A stretch of 64,000 bases of DNA from NCBI GenBank assembly GCA_000727475.1, contig KL647301.1:1184093-1248092 (forward strand), written 5' to 3'. A program made the position numbers and the translations under genes. This document shows, in pieces, positions 12,560 to 24,800 of this stretch. How positions within the stretch are numbered: the first letter of the stretch is position 1; every line of letters starts with the position of its first letter. The notes under the pieces were generated by a model. It was not told the DNA's origin, made no database searches, and saw nothing but the letters and a program-made list of their open reading frames with translations. The DNA is from Sarcocystis neurona. Its lineage: Eukaryota; Apicomplexa; Conoidasida; Eucoccidiorida; Sarcocystidae.

Positions 12560-12770
12560 GTACAGACGACAAACCACCACGTTACGCACCGCATACCATG
12601 GGCGTAAAGAATATCTATGCAACGTTGGCTCCCTGTGTCTGACTATTCGTAGATGCAGGGGATTACAAGGTGGAAAAGGCACCAAGGACGCACACCAACG
12701 ACAACAAGAATATCTGTGAAATGTTGATTACCTGTGCCCCACTACTCGTACACGCGGGGAACCAACCCCG
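12560..12770 (+). repeat. Degenerate tandem repeat, period about 99 bp
   Basis: AAGAATATCTATGCAACGTTGG near 12607 and AAGAATATCTGTGAAATGTTGA near 12706 start two diverged copies. Both continue through CTGTGTC/CCTGTGCC and TATTCGTA/TACTCGTA. Ends are approximate. Confidence 0.6.
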
Positions 12771-13871
12771 CAAGGCACACACGGCACCACGGACGTAGGC
12801 GGCTGTGCGCACTACACTGCCACGGCACACGCGTGGTACCCGTACTGCCTACAACCGTAGAGAGCGAGGGGACTCGACAAATAAAACACGAAACGCTATG
12901 ATATTACCCTTTCAACTCGGGGATGGCATGCACCAGTAGAGAGCCTCCTCGTCGCCGTATATACTCGTATGAATACATACGTCGTATATGGACTGATAGG
13001 TGACACGCTGTACGTGCATCATACGCAGGCCAGCAGCGGCGGTCCTGTGCGTACTTTTGTAGCCCACTGGAAATTTCGGAGGAAATCCTTATTTTCGGCG
13101 ACGGTTTACTTTTGAGTACAGCGAGGGAAACAACATGGGACTAAATTACCTGCACAGAGGGGTCGCCCACAAGACACACGGCAGTCGCACCGCGGCTCTG
13201 GCTCCTTGAACAGACCTGCCACCACCTGTTCCGCATAGGTGACAGACAGGAGGAACCCAGACGCACCAGAACTCAAAGCACTGCTGAATAGAGAAGGACG
13301 TAAACTTTCTGATGGATACACTCAGTTTGAGGGGCAGACCTGACCGGCGCACCGCTGGATCCTCTGTGCTGCACAGTCCTTGAGAGAGGCTTCGACAGTA
13401 CGGTTTCACGCCCAAAAATAGGCCACACCGGCGAGAGTAAGTCGAAAAGAAGAAAAGGGAATGACCGTGCTCGTTAACAAAGGAAGACGCAACCATAGCA
13501 TTGCATTATGGAGCCAGGGTTAGCGACGCTACGGACGTGTGCCACTAGTTACTTTGTCGACCACTAGCCACATTATCCTGTAGCTTAGCGTGTAGTTGAA
13601 TGTAGGAAGTAGATAAGGGGCATCGCACTGCCGACAACATTAATAGGGGTCAGCAGAGAAACACCTGCACATCTCGGGCTCCATCATGTTAGACTGTACA
13701 GCTGTTTCAGCAACGTGCTTCTCTGAAGGCGAGAACAACTGAGAGTCGCCCTCCAGCAGCAAACGTCGGGGGTGACGACTACGGGATACGTGAACGCCTA
13801 TGTGTGTGACGAACGAAGTTGAATGAACTTGAAGCATACACGTAGACGGATGCATAAACGCAAGCGGGGTG

Positions 13872-14385
13872 GTGCCGCACGAAGAGTTGGCGGCGAGGCT
13901 GCCGGCTCTATGGCCGAAGCGCCCCAGCAGGGAACACTTTTACGCAGCAGCACCACGAAGATAAGGGTACAAACACAGACACACGTTAGTCCAACGGGAT
14001 GGATCACGCATCCAGCCATGCATGAGAAAGACATATCTCTGGGTGTATTTTGTTGTTTGCAACGGGAAGAAAAGTGGGTTGCACGGGCAGAGACATGGAT
14101 CCCACACGGTATAGAGACAGTTCGGAAGGCACCGCACGAAGATTTGGGGGCGAGGCTCGCGACTCCGTGGCAGACGCGACGGAAACATTTTTTCGCAACA
14201 GCTCGCAGAACCTGAGCGTACAAAACCACACAGTTGTGAGTCCTACGGGAGTACAACGGGATGAACCACGCATCCACCCACGCAGGACTACGAAACATCT
14301 GAGTGCACTTTGTTGATCGCAGGAGCACGCAGAAAGCTGGGCTGCACGATCAGAGATATGGGTCCAACGGAGATCTGACTGCTTG
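13872..14385 (+). repeat. Two diverged tandem copies, period about 257 bp
   Basis: Copy 1 starts at 13872 and copy 2 at 14129. Both follow the same order: an rGCACGAAGA block, GGCGAGGCT, a tract of cgcaacag type, a block near ACACAGTTGTGAG or ACACACGTTAG, ACGGGATG-ACCACGCATCC, TTTTGTTG, then GGGTTGCACG or GGGCTGCACG, and an AGAGAYATG block. Similarity is clear but far from perfect, so the duplication is old. Short frames through it on both strands (for example 13823-14215) are likely by-products. Confidence 0.7.
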
Positions 14386-15397
14386 AAGCACATTCTTTCA
14401 CCCCTGAAAGAGACAGTTCCGAATCTACCCAAATAGTTCCCTTTTTGCTTACGTCTATAGGGGGCCGCAGGACAAGAGCCATGTAGAAGTGACAAGGAAA
14501 CGCGTTCTGCCCAAGGTGTAGACGAAGGTGTGCTGCTTGCCAGCTCAGACTGCCAGCACCCCTACTCTTGGGACCTTCTTCCCTGTAGTTGCAGTTCTTC
14601 GACTGTCGGTTCACATGCACGTGAAAGCCCTGTTTTCGTTTGCCAGCAGATGGATACCTTTTTCTGGACAATATCTCGTCCTTGACTCGCCAGGGGAAGA
14701 CACCCAACATCAGCACTTCCAAAGGGCTCTTTGCGTTTTTCTGGAAATGCCACAAAGTACAGATACCCACAACGGAAATTAAACACGTTGTGTGTATACA
14801 CTTGTGCTTAAATATCTTCATGTGAGTACCCCTATCTACGTCTCCTTGTACCAGGAAGGACTGCCGTTCACACAGCTACGCATAGTCATGAAGCCCTCCT
14901 GAGGGCTGATTCGCGACGCCAGCTGTATCCGACATAAGGTGTCCACCTGCTCACGTGCACGTGAGCAGCTCCCTGTATTCAGTTGTAAGCTACGCTCGTC
15001 GCACCCACGTACGCTGGTGAATTTGTTGTATCCGCTACGTGCAATCCGTGTGTCTAAAGTCCTGTGCGTATTTCGCACAGAGACGAATTTATTTCCAGCA
15101 TAGACCACAGCGACTGTATGCAGCCTATTGGTACCTCTCTCTGTGTGCAGTCCTACAGAAAGTCTTTACCAGGTGCTCTCTTTTACGTGGAGGAAATAGG
15201 TTTTTTTGCTTGCCGGGACAAGCGAGTCGCTTACGTATGCTGGTACACGAATGACGGAATGCTTCTTGCACCGCTTTAGTGTTGAATAGACATAGACCCG
15301 TCTAAACCTGGATGATGCTCGTAAGCGTCAATGGCTGATTATCGTATAGTTTGCCTTGCCCGCCTGCCAGTCAGTTGTACGGGAAAGCGAGCAAGCC

Positions 15398-15705
15398 CGT
15401 CGGAATATACGCATGTTGTTGTAGTGGCTGACCGTGACACATCACTGCACTCAACCAACCAGGTCACACGTCTCATAGCCAGAGGCTAACATTTTTGTTT
15501 TACCCCCCTCTAATGTGCATGGCTCGCAGTTAGTTGAATATCACCTTCTGACGTCGGAATATACGCATGTTGTTGTAGTGGCTGACCGTGACACATCACT
15601 GCACTCAACCAACCAGGTCACACGTCTCATAACCAGAGGCTAACATTTTTGTTTTACCCCCCTCTAATGTGCATGGCTCGCAGTTAGTTGAATATCACCT
15701 TCTGA
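15398..15705 (+). repeat. Near-perfect 154-bp tandem duplication
   Basis: Copies lie at 15398-15551 and 15552-15705 and begin CGTCGGAATATACGCATG. The only difference I found is CATAGCCAGAGG against CATAACCAGAGG. The very high identity indicates a recent event. Confidence 0.92.
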
Positions 15706-16120
15706 CGTGGGTAGGTGGGCACACGTGGTGTGCAACGTAATACGACAACGAACGGAAGAGATCCGCTCGGTCCGGTCAGACTCTACTTGGAGTCGTTTAG
15801 TGGAAGCGCTTTCATTCCTCACGAATCAGCCGAGCAGAAACCAGCGCTTTACACCTCGCGGATAAAGCAAGGGTGCCCAGCGACGGCACTCTTGCAAAAT
15901 TGTGGACCACTGAGAAGCGGATAATGCAAAAGCCTTCCTGTTAACGCGTACACACTCCCTGTAGCATATGAGGTACGGTGACGTGTGTTGTACGCGAGCC
16001 TGCGTAGTAGCTCCATGAAGCAGCTGCACGAGCTTACCCCAGCTGCGGCTTGGTGTTTCTGCAGAGTAAGGGATTTCATTGCTAGTACTCTGCTCGCGAC
16101 CGTGTAGGGACGTCGTAGAC

Positions 16121-16260
16121 ACGAGGTCCGTCAACTATCCTGTGTCGCTTGATCACATTCAATCGCTCCGGCTACAGCGCCTCTGCAGATGCGAGGTCCA
16201 TCAACTATACTGTATCGTTCGGTCACATTCAATCGCTAGGGTTACTGCGCCTTCCTGCTC
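16121..16260 (+). repeat. Two-copy tandem repeat, period 70 bp
   Basis: ACGAGGTCCGTCAACTATCC at 16121 recurs as GCGAGGTCCATCAACTATAC at 16191. Both are followed by a CACATTCAATCGCT block and then a GCGCCT block. Roughly ten mismatches separate the copies. Confidence 0.8.
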
Positions 16261-17845
16261 TGCTTAGGAGCCTTTCATTCAATTGACACTACATGGTTTG
16301 TCAACCCGTGTTTGATTCTCGCTCACGGTAGCCACTGCATCTGTGAGTGCGAACGCATTGTATTACACCAGCGTATCAGGAAATGTTCGAGGATCTTCGT
16401 GGTAAAAGTCAAGTGTCAGACGGGTCCGGGCAGATAAATTAAACGTTTATCGTGTCTGACAACTGCAGGTGGCTCTTGAGACTTTACCTTTCATTTTCAC
16501 CTTTGTTTAGGAGAAAAGGACCTTAACTTTGAGAAACAGAGGTACACCTTCACTACGAATGTATCAACGTCCCACTCTCGCGAGCACCTTAAGTTTTTGC
16601 TGGTGGCACCTTGTTCGACTGATTACGAGATGGTTCTTTTGATGTATTGCGCGTCCACGCTCATTTATTCCGAACGTACAGCTCTCCACCTGTGACTCGA
16701 CAGTATAACGATCCTGAGCCACGTCTTTCACCATGGCACAATTCCACTTTTTTATAAACGCGGACAACTCCCGTTGCGCATACAGTTTCATATGCTCTTA
16801 TGGCTGTACATCTGCACGTGAAGAGTGTTGCAAGTTAGGTGCAGAGGAAGAGTTAATAGCTGCGTACAATTTTGTTGCGGATGTAAGCCTTTGATTTGAC
16901 AGGTATGCACCTGCAGCCCTTCAAAGGTGACGCTTACGGAGCAGTATTCCCTGGCGGCTCGACAGTTCGTTCGGTGAGAGGCTGTCGATTTACGTTAAGG
17001 TCCTGGATGGTGGACATTGCCTTCCAAAACGCTGAAAATGCTGCACTGTCGCCTGGAGTGGAAGTGGGCCTTCCCCTACGATTATGCGGATGAGTGCAGC
17101 ATCTCCGTGTCCTCGTACACGTCCTTACCGCCGCCTACGCGCCTGCAGAAACTTGAAAGAATACGAATAGTTTTCTTTGTAGCGATGGAAGAGGCGAACG
17201 CTTTCCTGGCCTCATGTACGGCGAAAGACGAGTGCACATTCGTCTATTTGATTGGGATCATCACGTATCCCTTGGGCGCGAGGCGGCGTGCTCCACTTCC
17301 GGGTGCCGTTAGTGTCCGCGGAATGTAGGGGGTCTTGTGCGCTGCGTTGAATGGATTTGATGCACAGATACTTAAAGACTGAGACTGTAATACACTGGGC
17401 GTGATTGTTCCAGTCGTGCCGAAGGCTGATTTCCAGAGCCAGCACTGAAGTAGATTTTATTTATAAACGTGTACGGGCTCGATGGTGTCGAAGGATTACG
17501 TGTCCCTCTGCAGGGCGCGTGTGAAACCATCCTTCTAGAGACAAGGATGGTTTCATGAAGCCATCACATTTGTCCAGCGTCCCGGAACGATTGATGTACG
17601 AGCAACGGCGTTCCGAGATTTCGTTCTACCTGAAAGGCTCCCGTGCCCTCGTCCTGTTTCGCACGAACCAGGCAGAGCAGGGGCTACTCCCTCGTAGGCA
17701 AAGAGAGCTGGATATACCCACAGTGCTCCGTGGCGGTAGCGCACCACTAGTGTTGCTCGACGCTGGAGAGCACCCGGTGTGGATCATTTCAGTGAGAATA
17801 GCATATATCCTTTTCGAATCCGAGGTACTGATGGCTTCCTTCGTA

Positions 17846-17995
17846 CCCATACGTGTACGTGTTTCTATCTTCACGCACGTCGTGGCAACAGTATAGAAAG
17901 GCGTGCGCGAGCTCTTCCGGCCCATACGTTTACGTGTTCCTATCTTCACGCACGTCGTGGCAGCTGTATAGAAAGGCGTATGCAAACTCTAAACA
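17846..17995 (+). repeat. Two-copy tandem repeat, period 75 bp
   Basis: CCCATACGTGTACGTGTTTC at 17846 recurs as CCCATACGTTTACGTGTTCC at 17921. Both continue through TATCTTCACGCACGTCGTGG and TATAGAAAGGCGT. Confidence 0.85.
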
Positions 17996-20900
17996 TCCGG
18001 TCACAATTAGCCGAGCTGTACGCGGTACCGGTTACTGTGCATTTTGGATGGCCGTACGCGATTGCGTGGGTGGTCGTGAATGCCCCCTGGGTGAGCGTAC
18101 GCATAGGCCCAGTACCGAGTTTTTGGCGCGACTGCCCGGCGCTGTGTCTCATTTTGGTTCCCCGCCGCGGTAGACACCGCGCCACCGTGGACGGCGGGCG
18201 CTGCACGGCGGCTGGCTGAGCAGGCGGCTTAAGCTTCTCCACGGCGTACCCGTCCGAAGAAGCACGCACGCCCAGACGCTGACGGCTGGGTATGATGATC
18301 CCTGAAGTCTGAACATGGCAAACTTGTGAGCTTATACCCACCTAGCTGTCTATTTTTATTGGCTCAACAGGTCAGGTGACGACATTTTCTGTTTTTATCC
18401 ATTCTAATGTTGCGATTCTTGCTTAGCACGTACGCCATCTCTTTAGATTTGTGCAGGTTGAGTGTTTGTCTCCACAGTTTGCGTAATCCGAGTCAACCCC
18501 TCCTGAACTGCATGGTCCACGTCAACCGCTTTCCGCTGAAGTACGCTATGAGCTCCATGCCCTCGGTGTGCCTCCTTTCCTCCCACGACGACTGCAGTGG
18601 ATCTCCGAACAACAGTGCAGGCAATGCCTACGGGGGGAAACGGGAAAAGTTGAATGCGCGCTTTGCCGTAAACGCTGCTGCCCGGTACGTCCACGTCGCA
18701 CAGTGCTACGCAATTGACAACAAGTGAAGCAGTGAACCGTCTGCTACGAGCGGGACCGCATGGATGCAAAGCAACTGCGTGAATACCACAACGTACAAAG
18801 CGGTATCTCCACAGTTGGCACTTTTAAGTCTTGCGCTGATGCGCCCGCAGCAGACTGGACGAAAGACCACCGTAAACTGCCGACAATATCTGTCACGTAT
18901 GTCCCCCCGTTCTGGCTCCGTGCCACTCCTTCAGCCGCAGGTGCCAGGTCTGATGTATTTCAAGCAGAAATTCGTGTATTCTCCGGCTGCTCTGTGAGTG
19001 ACTCTTGGAAAAGGTCACCAGTGTCCTCGGACAGACTTCTTACAAGCTATTGCTACTATAGCTTTCACTGTTTGTGATTTTGGCCGTGCGCCCACGCGCC
19101 GCCCTTTTGCATCCTCAACGCCGCCGGCAGGTTTACCTACTGTGGATTTGAAGTGAGGAAGTGGCGAGACGAGATCATTTCCTTACGTGCTCAGCCTGCT
19201 GCCCCCGCTGATTTGTGTGTGTATTCGAGCTGGCGCCTCCTTCCTTCATAACTCTGTACATCGCTGCCATCCACTACATTGGAGCTGCAGTGGCAAAGGC
19301 TGCTGCGCAAGAGCTGCATTGCTTTCGTCTACTGCGCAGTACGTGCCTGCCGTTGTGCCACTCTTCCTCCTCTTGCTCACTCTTGTGCTGCCATCTACTA
19401 GATAAAAGCTGGCAGTGGAGCCATCGCTATCCACTCTGGCAGATCTTTCATTTGCTAATTTTGTACGGCGTTGTCGTCTACAACGCAAGAGCTGCATTGC
19501 TTCCATTCACCCGGTGGGTGCTAATCTCGTGCCATTCAACAGTCAATTCGGCACCCCTACCTTGCAAACTGTGTGTGAAGTCGCCACCTAGTGCGAAATA
19601 TCTACGTTGAAACTGTCTGTTAAAGCTGCACTGGTGCCATAGCTGCGAATGGAGGCATTCCTGGGGGTTGTTCTTCGCTTTTGTGCCCAGCGCGGTGTCA
19701 TGTGAGTGCCTGCCGCCCTCTAGCACGAGCGCAGCACCAGTCTCTTCTTCGCTCGCATCATCCGACCGCGATTCAATGACGATGCTCTTGCGCAGGATGC
19801 CCCTACAAGTCCTGTTAGTGCTTGTCGGCGGTACGGCACGACCTGCGCTGTCAACGTTTCCCTGTTACATTTTCTATTCTCCACTCTCGTGTCCACTGGG
19901 GGGAAAAGCTGTAAGATATCGTTACCCTTCGCACCGACAACACATATGATGAAGCATCCCGGCGTTAGACGCCATGTATCCCGTACTACGTGTTACCGAA
20001 AACAGTAATTCGGTCTCTCCTCAGAGGGATCTGGAATGTGACTGCTGTTTTGCGTCGCGCTGCTCCCGTGCGTACTACTTCCCAGGCCATTTGCTGCGAC
20101 TCGCCCACTGAATGCAAGCCGGCGTTGCGACCGTGCGGCTTCAGTTGCTGGGCTCCACACGCCGTAGCCGCATGCTCCCGCTTCTATCTGCGAGTGCCGC
20201 TGGTACGGCCTTTATAACTCCTACCAAAATGTGGATGCTACCGTACCATTATTTTATACACGGGCGTAAAAGCTTATGACTAAGGCCAAGAACAGTGCAC
20301 TCGTTTCCAGTTGGGACATTCCCAGCGTATTCTTGCGCAAAGAATTGGTACACACTACTCGAGACTGGGGACTGGACTACTGTGCACGTGAAAAGATGTG
20401 GCGGACAATACACCGGGCACGTTGCCCTGCGTGCGACCAGATTCAGAAGTGTATCGAGGCTCTCTTCTAGGTCACGCTGCAGATCTGCTCGGAGTCTTAC
20501 ACATGTCTGTGCTGCCACGCGAGAGTCTGCAGACTCCGTTGAAGTGGCGTCCAATTCTCAGTATGTCGTCACGTGCACTCGCAGAACTTGCGAATACGAG
20601 AATTGAATTGATACTTCAGTCATGCATGCGTGCAGATCCTTAGTGTCGCAAATATCATATTCTCTGTGGGGATCCAGTGTGACAGATACGTGAAACTTGT
20701 AAGATGATCTACCATCCTCGAAGCTACACTCTTTTGTTGCACAAGGCAGCATCTTCGTTGCAACTCGGCTGAAAGTACATGTCGGCGCCATACTTGTGTC
20801 GACCTACAATTGAGCTAGCGGGCACAGGGGAGAATAGAAGCCTCACGAGAACTACGTATTCTGCATATGCCGCGCCTGCCGTTGTTCGGCAGGAGCAATG

Positions 20901-21802
20901 GGGAAGAAACATCCCTTCCCTGCTGCTGGAATGTTCCCTCCGACCCGCTGCGCTCTCGCGTGCAATGCCGACTAAGGCGACCACCACTATGCAGCGATGC
21001 TGCGCGAGATCGAGGGACGAAAGTGCTAAGAGGAAGCTCCTTTGACGTTTACGTCCCTGAGCGTCTGGAGGGGCATTTGCAGAGGTAGTTGCTGCATTAC
21101 AAACGGATGCGTAGGTACAGCGGTGGTGCTCTGCATTTGCAGACACTCCAAGGACATCGCCCATGTGTGTCTACACTTTGACTCAGGAAATGTTAAAAAT
21201 TCGTCTGCTTTGAAGACGCATGCGTTACTAAGCATGCTACTTTGGCCATAACACAAAACAACGCTTTGAGTGTGCCGCGGCATCTCAGCACGCAGGGATA
21301 CGACACCTGTGTACATGCGTACTCAGCGTCTTTACATTCTCACATGATACCTGATGCTCTCACTAGACGGGGCGCCCATGCGTCTAGACGTCTGCGTCCA
21401 CAAGTCTCCTTCCTGCGCGTGTCCAGGGCTGCAAGCGAGCACGCTAGACGTTCTGCGGATGGATGTTGTACAAGACTCCGTCCACAGGGAAGAACACCTT
21501 TCTATATTGCATGCGTAGTGTATTGTGCACCTGAGAAACGTAAGGCGAAGTTGTACGCTTTTCCGCAACTGCGGCCTTTTCTGCACGAATTTACTCTCAC
21601 GTGAGCGGGCACGTCGCTCGCACTTTCCAGCAAGCCTTAATGCCAAAAAGTCCTCATTGATACGACAGAATCCGTGCCTCTAACGATATCTTCCTCTGCA
21701 TGCGACAGTTGCAGCTCTTCAACGAGGATGCTGAGATGAAGGCTGCCATAAGACGCTTTTGTGCCTCTATCGTGTGAAAAGGCCAAGGCACCAGTTACTC
21801 AC

Positions 21803-24800
21803 ATGGCCAAACAGTCAAGTTCTGAGTTGCTGTTTGCGCCGGAGAGGTGCTTTTCCTTAGTGATCCTAATCACCTTCACCCTCACTGGCCCACTTGCATA
21901 CCTAGCAACCTCTTCTCTGACAATGGAAAAGCTACTTTCCAGTTCCGGTATATCCACGCCGGCCGTAGGTCTCAGACGCATTTCCAACTTGCTCTTCATT
22001 GTGACCTTCGCAAGCCTCCAGGTCTCGCGCCTCGGTGCGATAGTAGCTGTCCCCACGGGTACCTCATCTAACTCGCCCAACCCGTGGATCGTCCTTGAAT
22101 ATGACCTCACAATGACAGCCGACGCTGCACCAGGGGTGCTCACCGGGCAAACAGGTCAACGAAGAAGCCTCCATCGTGCTGAAAATTCACCCGTGAACCC
22201 GGCCGCGGGTGGACCTTCAATGGTGACAAAGGCGGCGGGCGGTTCTTCGCTTGTGAAAAATACAGACGTGGTCAAACAACCGTTTCTCTCCACGACGCGC
22301 AGTAGGTGGACATTTCAGAATTGTACATCTATGCCGCAGCAGAGTGGAACCGGACACAAAGCAGTCTCTGAGGTTTTGCGTTGCTTCGTCTCACCCAGGC
22401 TACACCTGGGAGGAAGAAGGCCAGGTAGCCAATGGCGGAAGTTGGTGGGAAATGACGCCCTTCAGAAAAATCAGGACAGACATGCGGTGGTTGGAGGGAG
22501 GGGAGTGCGGAGATTACTCCGTCTGGAAGACGAAAGCAGCCCGGATGATCTTGGACCCCATTCTAGTATGTACCCGCGTGACCTGCCAATTTCGGACGTA
22601 ACGAAGGATCTTGGTGGGCTTCCGCCGCAAGAGCAGCATGCGGTGCTGTTGCAGCGTCGGCGAATGGAGGAGGAAGTTCTCAGCAGGCGCTGGGAAAGAC
22701 GAAATCAGCAGGTTCGCCAGCGGTGGAAAGACGTGGCGCGCAAGCGGTCGAGGGCGCAATCACGCCAAGAATCACTGCATTTTGGGGGCGTACGTGTCAT
22801 CTCTCCCGTTGACGAAGTAGCAACGGAGAAGGTGTATACGTCGCTTTTCCCTGCGCCGAAGGGAGCGGTCCCTACAGTACTTTTAAGCTTGCCTCGCCGG
22901 ACTTTGAGAGATGTCGATTCAGATGGAGTAGACGACTTCGCTGGCAGCTTTGATGGCTCTGAAGAAGAGTTCGAACAGTTCTCCGACCGATCGCTTGAAC
23001 AGCAAACAAGAAAAACCTACGTCCGATACTCGGGGGGCTACGTGTCCGCTTATGCATGTACAATGATTGGTCGCAGACCCACCGACGAGGACGTGAGCTT
23101 ACAGCAGCAGCACGTCCAAAATGGTTCGCAGTCACGCTTGAAGGCAGTGAAGATAACAAGCAATCTTTACCCGGCATGGCTACGCAAAGGAGGTACCTGC
23201 ACAAGCCTCTGGGGGAACACCTTTAGAAAAGACACATGCCATTGCAGAGTGGAGTGTTTTCGAGGCACGTACGCATTGCCAGAGAGAGGGAGTAGGGCAG
23301 CCCGATGTAGAAATCAGGAAGCGTACTGCGGCTTTTCTCGTCATACACAGGTTAGCATTCTACGTGCGCTGCCGATGTACTGTGGAAAGCTTACGTGACG
23401 AGGCACGTACCCCAGGGTTGCCACACGCTGCCCGAGTCGCACATACGTGTGCGCGCAGACCCATTACGTATGTTAAAATTTTTCTACGTACGGATGGATC
23501 GGGTGGTCGAAGTTCCTGAAGAAAAAGTTGAGTGGAATGCTAGGCCGTCCTGAGTTTTGGTTCTTTTGTCTCTAGGCACTCGTGGTTAACGTCACGTCAA
23601 GGACTCACCCGAACGCTTGCTTCGAGGCCATATTCGATGGCCACGGCGGACACCAGGCTGCCCAATTCGCTGCGAAGAATGCGGCCCGCTTTTTTGGTGA
23701 GCCTGAGTGCACTGTTGTCGCCACGGCATTGATGCGCCCGCTTTGTACAGGAGTGGGTTGCTCACGGGTCTTGGAAGCTGTTCTGGATAGTCTTGAACGG
23801 TTTCCTGCTAGATGGCAGCACGCAGGCCTGAACTGTTGCGAACATTCGAACTAACAGGCGCGCAGCCTCCATCCACCTGCCACACCAAAAGCGTACACCA
23901 GCTGAAAAGATGCCCGTAGGCCGCGGGGTTGCCCCGTGCCATGTACACGTGAGATTTTTTGTTCCTTCGGGCCACTGACTGTTGATACAGGACATCTTGA
24001 GACCTTTGACGCCCAAACAATCACAGACGCTTGCCTCAGCTTAGACGCTGCTATTCTTCGAAGCCCCGGAATCGGTCGCTCCGGCGCAACAGGTATGTCA
24101 GCATTCGCAAGCACGTATATACCTGGGTGTGTTTTCAGCCACGTGTGTTTGACACTTCATGCGTAGATTTGTGTCAACGGAAGAACAGCGTCGTAGTGCG
24201 TTTGTCGGCGCTTAGCCACAGGGCTAGCTACGAAGGGTACGCCAGGTTCCTAAGCAATATTTGTCCCTACTCGAGGCGACAACGGCGTCCGAGCAAGTCC
24301 GTGACCTTAGTTTTTGGACGTCGGGAGTAGACGGATGAGCAAGCGCGAGTGTACTGCGTGTATGAAATGTGTAAGACTGACCCGCTACACTGTTGCCCAA
24401 CTGACACCGGAAGCCTTACTGCTGTGCTTATGTTGTATCATCTGACGTGTTGAGCAATAAGCCGAGACAAGAAAAGAAACCCGACCGGACGCTCCGGTAC
24501 CATGCGCCTATCGTCTTCTTTGTTGTCCAAGAGCCTCCCAGTTGAAGCAAGGGCATGGGGTACAAGGGAGAGCCTCTACGGGTCCCGATGTATATAGGCC
24601 TGGACGAGTGAGTACCGGTGCTATAAATCCAGAAACGTCTCCACCGAGACGCGTGTTGCACAACCGCCCCTCTTTAGTTGAGACACGCTGTAACACATTT
24701 AGGAATGATGTGCCAGCATCGGGTCCTGAATTCTTGTGGCCACCACTTTGCAGGAGTTCTGGTCTTTATTGAGCGTGTCTTGGAGCCAGAAGTGGTGACT

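Larger units (their letters stand above)
11361..21802. other. 10.4-kb gene-poor region with tandem repeats
   Basis: No frame here has a conserved motif, good codon composition and splice context together. The longer frames (for example 13798-14328 minus, 14288-14821 minus, 20724-21164 minus) overlap equally long frames on the other strand and cross repeats. The region instead holds local, mostly two-copy tandem repeats, listed separately. Small multi-exon genes could be hidden. Confidence 0.5.

Noticed and set aside
17811..17830. TTCGAATCC as a tRNA T-loop
   Set aside because: No acceptor-stem pairing or anticodon arm at the right spacing was found; other TTCGAA occurrences also failed.
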